This document shows positions 7,427 to 15,038 of a DNA stretch of 64,000 nucleotides, one piece after another. A model generated the notes under the pieces. The model worked only from the letters and a program-made list of their open reading frames with translations. It made no database searches and had not been told where the DNA came from. Position 1 is the stretch's first letter, and every line of letters starts with the position of its first letter. This stretch comes from Bacteroidota bacterium (GTDB taxonomy: Bacteria > Bacteroidota > Bacteroidia > Chitinophagales > Chitinophagaceae): the NCBI GenBank assembly GCA_947487525.1, contig CANKWR010000003.1:1-64000 (forward strand). The letters are read 5' to 3'. The position numbers and the translations under genes are program-made.

Positions 7427-10027
7427 TTATTGAGGAATTTGATCCATTCCGCCACCCTCTTCTCCTTTGGAACTTTTTCTTCTTAATAAGTTAACATCGA
7501 ATTTTCCGAATCGGTAGGAGAAATTCAATCTAAAAAATTGCTGGTCTCTTGTTCTTGAAACGTTCTGTGTGAAAAATAAACTTTCTGAATAGGTTTGTAT
7601 TACTCTTGTTTTGAATAAATCACTTACACTGAAAGTCAAAGAAGCTGTTTTTCCACCTTGTAAAGTCCAATCCTTTCTGATTGAAAAATCAAATTCATAG
7701 TTAGGTAGGTTATATCCTTGTGCTGTTGATTGTGGTCCACCAAATCCACCTCCGCCAAATCCGCCACCACCGCCACGACCACCACCACCACCACCACCAG
7801 AGTTACCTCCTGGAGGAAGCACTGTTTTCGCTTGGTATTGTCCACTAAACTGGATGGACAATCCTTTGGTTACTTTAAAATTGTTATTCATTTTACTGAA
7901 CCAACTTGTTAAGTTATTATTGACATCTTGGCCAGGAATGGTTGCATTGATTTCGGATTTAAATAAATTAAAGCTGACATTCAAATCCCACCATTTTGTG
8001 ATGGCTGTTTTATTGCTCAATTCTAAACCAAAAACTTTGGAAGTATTCGCGTTAATAAATGAGCTATAAAAAGCACTATCATTGGTTACAGGATTAATAT
8101 CCTTGTAAATAAAATTGGTAATCAAATCGGTACTGTATTTATAGTAAGCGGTAACTAATAAATTAGAACCCTTTTTGTATACATTATTATAAGCAATCTC
8201 AAAAGAGTGGGTGAATTGAGGTTTCAATTTTGGATTGCCCACTGAAATGTTTAATGGGTCACTATAATCTGCAAATGGCTGTAATTGGAATGGATTAGGA
8301 GCGTTGATACGTTTTGAGTAGTTAAATTGAAAATCGTTCTTGTCATTTAATTTATAACTCAAAAATGCACTAGGAAATAATGAAATTGGTAATTTGATTC
8401 TTGATTCTAAAGAATCCTGTCCTTGCTTGTTCAATACATTTACGGTATAGTCTCTGTTTTCAACTCTAAATCCGATCTGGTAACTTAGGTTATTCTTTTT
8501 TCCACCAAGATTGGTATAAGCAGCAAGAATTTGCTCTTTATATTTTAATTGGTTACTAATGCTATTTACAAGTATCTCGTTCCTGTATTGATCGCGTAGG
8601 TTAAATTCATTACGGTTATTCATTCTAATACCCGCTTCAAACTTGGCATTATTTTTGAATAATTTTTCATAATCAATATTAGAAGTATAGTTTTTATTAT
8701 ACCCTGAACCTGTTGTACGTTGATTAATGATGGAGGAATTAATGAAGGAGTTATTAGTATTATTACTTTCATTATAGTTAAAGTCTGCACTTAATTCGTG
8801 TCCTGTTTCAGCAAATAAGTGCTTAAAACTCACTTGACCACCTTTATTTAAAAAGGTAAATTTAGAATTATTGTCTAACCCAATGGAAGGCGAAGTGATG
8901 CCAGATAAAATAGAATCAATCTTTTGACTAGAAGTGTTTTCAAATTCACCTTTTACAATGTTACCATAAATTGACAATGTATTTCTATTGTCAACTAAGT
9001 AATCAAATCCACCTCTGTAAAAGGAAAATAAACTATTGCCAATGCTATTTGTATAGGTGTTCACACTTGTTGGCACCGGGGTAAGTAATAAGTCTCTTAA
9101 ATTTTCGGAATTACTTAATGATTTATTATTTCTAATATTGCCACTTAAGGAAAAGTTGAATTTACTGTCTCTTACATTTAAGTCACCTCCGCCATTAAAT
9201 TTACCTCTCATGTCAACGCCTGTTCTTAGGCCCCCGTTGTATCCATTTTTCTTATTTTTTTTCAAAACGATGTTTAAAATACCCGCATTACCACCAGAAG
9301 CGTCATACTTTGCTGAAGGGTTCGTGATAATTTCAACTCTGTCAATAATATCAGCAGGAATTTGATCCATCGTTAATGTGGTAGGACGATTGTCAATCAA
9401 TAAAGTAGGGGTAGCATTTCGTAAAGTAACATTGCCATCAATATCCACGTTTAAGTTGGGTATATTTTTCATTACTTCGACAGCTGTTTGACCAGTGCTC
9501 GCCAAGTTTTTATCTACGTTGAATATTTTTCGATCAATACCCATTTCAAACTGTGGCTTCGCAGAACTGCTTACTGTAACAGATTGAAGCTCATTGGCGT
9601 TTTCTTCCATTTTTATATTTCCTAGGTCCTTGTCAACCAATGCCATCATTTCTTGCATACTTTGGCCTCCGCCCATTTTCAAATTAAAACTCAATTGTTT
9701 TTCCAAGCGCTTATATCCAACACCAGTTACAATGAGTTTAAAGTTGCCCATTACAGGAATATTTTCAAAGCTAAAATCACCATTGGCAGCACTTAGCATC
9801 GTGCCCAATGTGGTTTCAGTTGTTTTTTTTGTAGTAGGATCAAACTTGCTTCCTTTCAATTGAAGGGTTATGCCTTCAATGCCCTTATTGTTTTGGTCTA
9901 CAATTTTGCCATAAAAATGCCCCATATTCATAGTGGCACCTGCGCCAGCGGTTTTAGCACCCGGATATTGGGCTATGCTATTCAATTGCGTTGTAATAAG
10001 TACAAGTAAAGTAAATATATATTTCAT
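7427..10027 (-). CDS. Outer-membrane beta-barrel protein with carboxypeptidase-regulatory-like domain (TonB-receptor-like)
   Basis: 866-residue outer-membrane protein of the OMP_b-brl_3 / TonB-dependent-receptor-like type. In order: signal peptide (MKYIFTLLVLITTQLNSIAQ), a CarboxypepD_reg-like Ig domain (FYGKIVDQNNKGIEGITLQLKG), a plug-like region (GQTAVEVMKNIPNLNVDIDGNVTLRNATPTLLIDNRP, then IPADIIDRVEIITNPSAKYDASG), and a long barrel made of alternating aromatic strands. A glycine-rich stretch sits in a predicted loop near the C-terminal end. There is no adjacent SusD partner, so it is not a standard glycan-uptake pair; such orphan barrels have no assigned cargo. The start ATG at 10027 is well placed before the signal peptide. 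Confidence 0.88.
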   Translation of the reverse strand: MKYIFTLLVLITTQLNSIAQYPGAKTAGAGATMNMGHFYGKIVDQNNKGIEGITLQLKGSKFDPTTKKTTETTLGTMLSAANGDFSFENIPVMGNFKLIVTGVGYKRLEKQLSFNLKMGGGQSMQEMMALVDKDLGNIKMEENANELQSVTVSSSAKPQFEMGIDRKIFNVDKNLASTGQTAVEVMKNIPNLNVDIDGNVTLRNATPTLLIDNRPTTLTMDQIPADIIDRVEIITNPSAKYDASGGNAGILNIVLKKNKKNGYNGGLRTGVDMRGKFNGGGDLNVRDSKFNFSLSGNIRNNKSLSNSENLRDLLLTPVPTSVNTYTNSIGNSLFSFYRGGFDYLVDNRNTLSIYGNIVKGEFENTSSQKIDSILSGITSPSIGLDNNSKFTFLNKGGQVSFKHLFAETGHELSADFNYNESNNTNNSFINSSIINQRTTGSGYNKNYTSNIDYEKLFKNNAKFEAGIRMNNRNEFNLRDQYRNEILVNSISNQLKYKEQILAAYTNLGGKKNNLSYQIGFRVENRDYTVNVLNKQGQDSLESRIKLPISLFPSAFLSYKLNDKNDFQFNYSKRINAPNPFQLQPFADYSDPLNISVGNPKLKPQFTHSFEIAYNNVYKKGSNLLVTAYYKYSTDLITNFIYKDINPVTNDSAFYSSFINANTSKVFGLELSNKTAITKWWDLNVSFNLFKSEINATIPGQDVNNNLTSWFSKMNNNFKVTKGLSIQFSGQYQAKTVLPPGGNSGGGGGGGRGGGGGFGGGGFGGPQSTAQGYNLPNYEFDFSIRKDWTLQGGKTASLTFSVSDLFKTRVIQTYSESLFFTQNVSRTRDQQFFRLNFSYRFGKFDVNLLRRKSSKGEEGGGMDQIPQ
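7738..7806 (-). repeat. Glycine-rich low-complexity tract in the barrel protein
   Basis: Minus-strand coding sequence built from GGT/GGC/GGA codons, encoding GGGGGGGRGGGGGFGGGG and nearby residues. It lies between two barrel strands (QYQAKTVLPPGG before, YNLPNYEFDFSIRK after), so it should be an exposed or periplasmic loop. Simple repeats like this can change length by slippage. Confidence 0.85.
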
Positions 10028-10122
10028 ATTAGTTATAATGCTGATTTCAGAATATTGTTTATTATGGGTGCAAATATCTACCTATTTATCAATAGCCGGT
10101 GCCTGCTTTATATAAACGGCAA

Positions 10123-10620
10123 TTATAAGTGGTAAGTAAGGAAATAGAGGAGGAAGCCCCATAGCAATCCAATGAAAAATGATATTATTCTAAATTTTCG
10201 GGTACTTTTCAGTAATCTGGCCGCTAAAATGGGGTTCCATTTGCTTTCTAAGTTATTTAAAAACCCGTGGAAGGCCGACTTTGACAATGAAGTGACCAAA
10301 GCAGGGAAAATCATGCCTAATTCTTCGATAAAAACAGCCTTTAATTGTACGATTGTTTTTTCACCAATAAACATAGAGACCATGGGTAATTTTTCACCCA
10401 TTTTATGGGTAAAGAAATGATCTAATTGTTGGTCAATTATTGGCAACACGGCTTCAAATTGAGAAGTGGCAGTCTCTTGGTTTACAAAGGTTTCGATTTG
10501 AATAGACTCCATTTCTTTGCGCAAATATTTGCCATTCCCGCTAAAAATGAGTTGAACGAATAGCCAGGCAATAAACCAGGCTAGCAGCGCAGTCATAATG
10601 GGAATAATGAGGATATGCAT
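10123..10620 (-). CDS. Membrane protein of the DUF445 type (unknown function)
   Basis: 165 residues if started at ATG 10620 (MHILIIPIMTALLAWFIAWLF); the ORF track begins at a TTG (10653) that falls inside the tRNA terminator and is unlikely. One membrane segment lies at the N terminus and a second at the very C terminus (FRIISFFIGLLWGFLLYFLTY), with an amphipathic helical middle (QFEAVLPIIDQQLDHFFTHKM). This hairpin-like layout and the internal helices resemble DUF445/UPF0754 proteins, but the resemblance is weak. No partner gene is adjacent; tRNA-His lies immediately upstream on the same strand. Function unknown. Confidence 0.7.
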   Translation of the reverse strand: MHILIIPIMTALLAWFIAWLFVQLIFSGNGKYLRKEMESIQIETFVNQETATSQFEAVLPIIDQQLDHFFTHKMGEKLPMVSMFIGEKTIVQLKAVFIEELGMIFPALVTSLSKSAFHGFLNNLESKWNPILAARLLKSTRKFRIISFFIGLLWGFLLYFLTYHL

Positions 10621-10637
10621 TGGCGAAATTTTTATAA

Positions 10638-10667
10638 AAAAAACCCATCCCAATTGGGATAGGTTTT
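10638..10667 (-). terminator. Terminator of tRNA-His
   Basis: On the minus strand, AACCTATCCC-AATT-GGGATGGGTT with one wobble pair is followed by a run of eight T. It starts a few bases past the tRNA 3' end and overlaps the TTG start proposed by the ORF track for the next gene. Confidence 0.8.
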
Positions 10668-10671
10668 AGGG

Positions 10672-10746
10672 GGAGAACGATGGGTCTCGAACCCACGGCC
10701 TACAGTGCCACAAACTGTCGCTCTAACCTACTGAGCTACGCCCTCC
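10672..10746 (-). tRNA. tRNA-His (GTG)
   Basis: A complete cloverleaf is readable on the minus strand. The acceptor stem GAGGGCG pairs with CGTTCTC (two G-U pairs), and the extra 5' G (G-1) opposite discriminator C73 is diagnostic for tRNA-His. The anticodon stem ACAGT/ACTGT carries the loop TTGTGGC, so the anticodon is GTG, decoding CAC/CAT. The T arm is GTGGG-TTCGAGA-CCCAT. The 3' CCA is not encoded (CCC follows), so it must be added post-transcriptionally. A terminator follows directly. Confidence 0.97.
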
Positions 10747-10869
10747 ATTTAGGGTCGCAAAAATACACTAAATCGGTAATCAATAAAAGTTGTTTAGCAT
10801 CTTTTTATAAAATTATGGTAAAATAAAGCAGATTCCTTCAATTTGACTGCTTGAATAGCCTTTTTGCGC

Positions 10870-10877
10870 TATTTTTG
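10870..10877 (+). promoter_or_regulatory. Candidate -7 element of the Prc-like protease gene
   Basis: TATTTTTG matches TAnnTTTG, with TTTG at 10842-10845 as a somewhat distant -33 candidate. It lies inside the N-terminal extension of the ORF-track frame (TTG at 10851), which argues that translation begins downstream, at 10887 or 10899. Confidence 0.45.
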
Positions 10878-10886
10878 AAATACTTC

Positions 10887-13091
10887 ATGCACAGTATTAT
10901 GACATATGTAAAACAAAATAAGTGGAAATTTTTCGCCACAATCGTAGTAATTGGTAGTTTATTTTTTGCTTTTAAGTCCAACATTAAGGAGACGCCTTCC
11001 TTAAGACATCGAAAATTATTATCTACTATTGGGAATTTATTAGAAAGTGAGCACTATAATCCGCGTGCAATTGATGACCAGTTTTCGCAGGATGTGTTTA
11101 CGGCCTACCTTAAAGTGCTTGATCCTGAAAAAAATATTTTTTTACAAGAAGATATCGATGCTTTAAAAGTATTCAGCAAATCGATTGATGATGAAATTCA
11201 TGGTAGTAAAATTGAATTTGAGCCAGCGGCTACTTTAGTGTTTGATGAAAGATATAAGGAAGCAAAATCTATCGTGGATTCCATTACGAAGCAACCATTT
11301 TCTTTTAACACGGACGACTCAGTTTATTTAGATGCGGACAGTGTGAATTATCCAAAAAGCAATAATGAACGGTATGATAGATGGCATAAGATCATTAAGT
11401 TCAGAACACTTGAAAAATATGTTTCTTTAATTGAAGATAGAGACAATCAAACTAAGCTTAAAGCAGCTGGTGAACAAAGAAACAATGCAGACTCAGTTGT
11501 CAACAAGCCTGATCCTAAATTTGTTTTTAAATCTGACGAAGAATTAGAAAAAGACGCACGCAATGCAGTAGTAAAATCTTATCGCAAAAGGTTTGAGCAA
11601 TTTGAAAAAACCTTCACAGAGGAAAAGAAGTTCGATTTATTTTTAAATTCGATTACTGGTTTAATGGATCCTCATACCGATTATTTTGCGCCAGTAGAAA
11701 AGCGCTCCTTTACTGAGCAAATGAGTGGAGTGATATATGGCATTGGGGCACAATTGGGAGCAGATGACAATGGTGTTAAAATTGCCAGTATTCAGCCAGG
11801 GGGTCCAGCATGGAAATCGGGTAAATTATTAGTGAATGACGTCATCATTAAAATTGCACAAGGAAGTCAAGAGCCTGTTGATATTGCAGGTTATGAGGTA
11901 ACCGATGCGGTTAAACTTGTAAGAGGAGATTTAGGAACAGAAGTGAGATTAACCGTAAAAAAACCAGACGGGTCCATTAAAATTGTTTCTTTGATTAGAG
12001 AAAAAATTATTTTAGACGAAGGGTATGCAAGAAGTGCGATTATCACCAAAGGAAATGACAAAATTGGATATATATTATTGCCCGACTTTTACGCGGATTT
12101 TGACAGAGAAGACGGTGCTAGATGTGCTAAAGATGTAGCAGTGGAAGTTGAAAAATTAAAAGCAGAGAAAGTTAAAAGTATCATTATTGATGTTAGGTAT
12201 AATGGAGGAGGTTCCTTGTATGAAGTAGTACAAATGGTAGGGTTATTTATTGATAAAGGACCCGTAGTTCAAATTAGAGACAAGGAAGGGCGAGTACAAG
12301 TGTTGGCAGATGAGACTCCTGGAAGTATTTATAATGGACCGTTGGTAGTGATGGTGAATGAATTTAGTGCTTCTGCAAGTGAAATTTTCGCAGGTGCAAT
12401 CCAGGATTATAAAAGAGGGCTGATTGTAGGAAGTACCTCTACTTATGGTAAAGGTACGGTTCAAAGAAACATTGCCTTTGGACGTCCACTGGACTCATTG
12501 GGCATTCAAACTGAATACGGTGCAGTGAAGTTAACTTTCCAAAAGTTTTATAGAATTACGGGCAGTTCGACCCAAAAAAATGGAGTTGCTTCTGATATCG
12601 TATTGCCGGATGAATATGAGTTATTAAAATATCGAGAAAAAGACAATCCATCTGCATTAGCTTGGGATCAAATTGAAAAGTCAAAATATACGCCTTGGAT
12701 GGGCAGTTATAATATTGACAATGTTAAAAGGTCCATTATGGCTAAGCAGCAAAAAATGGTAGACTCCAATGTTGTTAAATTCAAAAATAACTTGAAAGTT
12801 ATTGCCACTCAAATGTACCGTCCAGTCTATTTAAAAATGGACAAATACATACAGTACAAGAAGCAAATGCAGGCCATCAACAAGGAAAATGAAACGGTGC
12901 TGAAAATAAAAGAAAACATGCAAGTCAATGCGCTCAAAGCAGATTACAATAAGTTTTATAATAATCCAGATAAAACAAAACAAGATAGGTATCAGGCTTG
13001 GTTAAAAATGGTAGCCAAAGACAATCAAATTGAGGAGTCTTGCAATATGTTAGGCTATTTCCAATCGCCAAATATTGCTGTAAAAAAATAA
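10887..13091 (+). CDS. Carboxy-terminal processing protease, Prc/Tsp type (peptidase S41)
   Basis: Periplasmic tail-specific protease. The ATG at 10887 (MHSIMTYVKQNKWKFF) or 10899 is preferred over the track's TTG at 10851 because a promoter-like element lies between. The N-terminal membrane segment (FFATIVVIGSLFFAF) is followed by a Tsp-type N-terminal domain (YNPRAIDDQFSQDVFTAYLKVLDPEKNIF), a PDZ domain (about 265-345; GIGAQLGADDNGVKIASIQPGGPAWKSG), the S41 catalytic core with the Ser-Lys dyad in NEFSASASEIFAGAIQDY and YGKGTVQRN, and a C-terminal DUF3340-like helical region. About 735 residues fits the Prc family rather than the shorter CtpA. The UpxY-like gene begins 3 bases after the stop. 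A second S41 protease is at 52171. Confidence 0.93.
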   Translation: MHSIMTYVKQNKWKFFATIVVIGSLFFAFKSNIKETPSLRHRKLLSTIGNLLESEHYNPRAIDDQFSQDVFTAYLKVLDPEKNIFLQEDIDALKVFSKSIDDEIHGSKIEFEPAATLVFDERYKEAKSIVDSITKQPFSFNTDDSVYLDADSVNYPKSNNERYDRWHKIIKFRTLEKYVSLIEDRDNQTKLKAAGEQRNNADSVVNKPDPKFVFKSDEELEKDARNAVVKSYRKRFEQFEKTFTEEKKFDLFLNSITGLMDPHTDYFAPVEKRSFTEQMSGVIYGIGAQLGADDNGVKIASIQPGGPAWKSGKLLVNDVIIKIAQGSQEPVDIAGYEVTDAVKLVRGDLGTEVRLTVKKPDGSIKIVSLIREKIILDEGYARSAIITKGNDKIGYILLPDFYADFDREDGARCAKDVAVEVEKLKAEKVKSIIIDVRYNGGGSLYEVVQMVGLFIDKGPVVQIRDKEGRVQVLADETPGSIYNGPLVVMVNEFSASASEIFAGAIQDYKRGLIVGSTSTYGKGTVQRNIAFGRPLDSLGIQTEYGAVKLTFQKFYRITGSSTQKNGVASDIVLPDEYELLKYREKDNPSALAWDQIEKSKYTPWMGSYNIDNVKRSIMAKQQKMVDSNVVKFKNNLKVIATQMYRPVYLKMDKYIQYKKQMQAINKENETVLKIKENMQVNALKADYNKFYNNPDKTKQDRYQAWLKMVAKDNQIEESCNMLGYFQSPNIAVKK

Positions 13092-13094
13092 ATA

Positions 13095-13616
13095 ATGGAG
13101 TTCAGAAAAAAGAGCCCCACTGATAAGCAGTGGCATGTTATTTATACAAAGTCAAAGTGGGAAAAAAAGGTGGACGAATTGCTCATGCAAAAAGGCTATG
13201 AGAGTTGGTGCCCAGTGCAGAAACAAGAGCGTCGATGGTCGGATAGAAAAAAAATTATTGACGTGCCTTTGTTTAGATCTTATGTTTTTATAAAAGCATC
13301 TAAAGAAGACTACACCGCAATTTTGTCGACGGCGGGAGTGGTGAATTTTTTATATTTTGAAAAAAAGCCAGCCATTATTCGAGATGCCGAAATTGAGGTC
13401 ATTAAAAAATATTTGGGATTGGCAGTGGAGTCAATACAAGTAATTGATATGACTAATTTGCCTTTACAAACCAAGGTTGAAATTAATCAAGGGCTATTTA
13501 TGGGACGTAGGGGGGAAGTGATAAAGTCGGGCAAGAACAATGCGTTTGTTCGCCTTGAAAGCCTCAATATGATGATGATTGTGGAATTTAAGATCAATGA
13601 AATTTCACCTATTTAA
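13095..13616 (+). CDS. UpxY-family transcription antiterminator (NusG paralogue)
   Basis: 173-residue specialised NusG. The NGN domain (KQWHVIYTKSKWEKKVDELL, ESWCPVQKQERRWSDRKK, VPLFRSYVFIKAS) and the C-terminal KOW domain (INQGLFMGRRGEVIKSGKNNAFVRLE) are both recognisable. In Bacteroides, UpxY proteins are the first genes of capsular polysaccharide operons and let RNA polymerase pass terminators in the leader. Here it follows the Prc-like protease by 3 bases and is followed by a convergent gene, so no polysaccharide operon is attached. It may act at a distance on another locus, or have a general role. Housekeeping nusG would be expected with secE/rplK, which are not here. Confidence 0.88.
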   Translation: MEFRKKSPTDKQWHVIYTKSKWEKKVDELLMQKGYESWCPVQKQERRWSDRKKIIDVPLFRSYVFIKASKEDYTAILSTAGVVNFLYFEKKPAIIRDAEIEVIKKYLGLAVESIQVIDMTNLPLQTKVEINQGLFMGRRGEVIKSGKNNAFVRLESLNMMMIVEFKINEISPI

Positions 13617-13627
13617 TTCCTGCTTTT

Positions 13628-14920
13628 TTACACTATTTTCCAGTCCACTATTTGATTGCTCCATTCCGCTCTATACGGGGTTATAATGCGGATATAGTTG
13701 TCTGTGTAGCCTTCCAGCATTGCTTGATCACTAGGATCTTTTTGTTTTATGGATTCAAATAAAACGGGTCTTGTAGCCCCTTCATGCTGCGCATTGAAAT
13801 ACTGCTGCTTTTGATAGGATAGGTTGCGTAGTATTTTATTACGTTCATTGCGCACCGAAATGGGAACTACTGGCTTTATATCCAATGCTTTGGTCATGGC
13901 TCTTTCTGAATACGTAAATACATGTAAGTAGGAAATGTCCAGCGAATGAATAAAGTCAAAGCTTTCTTTGAAATAGGCTTCTGTTTCACCAGGCGATCCA
14001 ACAATTACATCCACACCAATACATGCATGCGGCATGATGGACTTGATGGAATGAATTCTTTCTGCATATAAATCACTATTGTATCTTCTTTGCATTAATT
14101 TAAGCACAGCATCTGATCCACTTTGCAAAGGAATGTGAAAATGCGGCATGAAGCTTTTGCTTTTAGCTACCCATTCAATTATTTCATTGGTCAGTAAATT
14201 GGGTTCAATCGAAGAAATACGATATCTAGGTATTGTTGTTTCTTGATCCAGTGCTTTTACGAGATCAAAGAAATTTTCAGTTTGCTTTTTACTACCCGCT
14301 CCACCTTTTCCAAAATCTCCTAAATTAATACCAGTCAAAACAATTTCTTTCACCCCGTTGTCTGCCAATTCCTGTGCTTGCTTAATTACATTGGCAATAC
14401 TGTCGCTTCTACTTTTCCCCCTGGCCATGGGGATGGTGCAAAAAGAACAACTGTAATCGCAACCATCCTGTACTTTCAAAAAAGTACGGGTACGATCATT
14501 CACCGAAAATGAACTATTGAATCCAGAGACGGTTTCAATATCACAGCTGCATATTTTTGTTTCCTGTCCTTTGGCTAATGTAGATAAATGTTGCACTAAG
14601 TTAAATTTCTCGGCAGCACCTAAAACCAAATCAACCCCTGGGATATTGGCAATTTCCTGTGGCTTCAATTGCGCATAACAGCCCGTAATGACCACAAAGC
14701 TCTCTGGCGCATGACGTTGAATTCTTCTAACCAATTGCCTACATTCTTTGTCGGCATTTTCCGTCACTGAACAAGTATTAATTACATAGATATCCGCTTT
14801 GTCGGTAAAAGCTTTTTTTTCAAATCCTTCCTGCTCCAATTGTCTTGAAAGTGTGGAGGTTTCTGAAAAATTAAGCTTACAGCCTAAAGTATGAAATGCG
14901 ACGGAACGTTGGTTACTCAT
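13628..14920 (-). CDS. mtaB: tRNA t6A37 methylthiotransferase
   Basis: Radical-SAM enzyme that methylthiolates N6-threonylcarbamoyladenosine at position 37 of ANN-decoding tRNAs (ms2t6A). The N-terminal UPF0004 domain supplies three cluster cysteines (TLGCKLN, INTCSVTENADKECR, TGCYAQLKP). The radical-SAM motif is CDYSCSFCTIP (CxxxCxxC) near residue 154, and a C-terminal TRAM-like region follows. The 430-residue length is typical of MtaB/YqeV, and the short CKLN start separates it from MiaB, which begins TYGCQMN. The ATG at 14920 lies only 5 bases after a perfect -7 element, so the message may be leaderless. Convergent with the UpxY-like gene. Confidence 0.93.
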   Translation of the reverse strand: MSNQRSVAFHTLGCKLNFSETSTLSRQLEQEGFEKKAFTDKADIYVINTCSVTENADKECRQLVRRIQRHAPESFVVITGCYAQLKPQEIANIPGVDLVLGAAEKFNLVQHLSTLAKGQETKICSCDIETVSGFNSSFSVNDRTRTFLKVQDGCDYSCSFCTIPMARGKSRSDSIANVIKQAQELADNGVKEIVLTGINLGDFGKGGAGSKKQTENFFDLVKALDQETTIPRYRISSIEPNLLTNEIIEWVAKSKSFMPHFHIPLQSGSDAVLKLMQRRYNSDLYAERIHSIKSIMPHACIGVDVIVGSPGETEAYFKESFDFIHSLDISYLHVFTYSERAMTKALDIKPVVPISVRNERNKILRNLSYQKQQYFNAQHEGATRPVLFESIKQKDPSDQAMLEGYTDNYIRIITPYRAEWSNQIVDWKIV

Positions 14921-14925
14921 TGGCG

Positions 14926-14933
14926 CAAAGATA
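14926..14933 (-). promoter_or_regulatory. -7 promoter element of mtaB, almost touching the start codon
   Basis: Minus-strand TATCTTTG (TAnnTTTG) is separated from the mtaB ATG by five bases, which would put the transcript start at or next to the A of ATG. Confidence 0.55.
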
Positions 14934-15010
14934 AAAAACCTAAAGGGAACCTTAAAATCTTAAAATTTTGATAATCCGGGGCTTAATTTCCCATTTTCAG
15001 TAGATTAAGT

Positions 15011-15018
15011 TAAGTTTG
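15011..15018 (+). promoter_or_regulatory. -7 promoter element of the DUF2723 gene
   Basis: TAAGTTTG matches TAnnTTTG exactly and lies 20 bases before the ATG at 15039, giving a very short 5' leader. No -33 TTTG was found at normal spacing. Confidence 0.5.
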
Positions 15019-15038
15019 CAACTACTAAAACTGTCAAA

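Noticed and set aside
7636-7912. Valine-rich and threonine-rich ORFs overlapping the barrel gene
   Set aside because: They are other-frame readings of the glycine-codon tract and have no support of their own.
10851-10886. N-terminal extension of the Prc-like protease from TTG
   Set aside because: Contains the likely promoter -7 element; ATG 10887 or 10899 gives a normal signal anchor.
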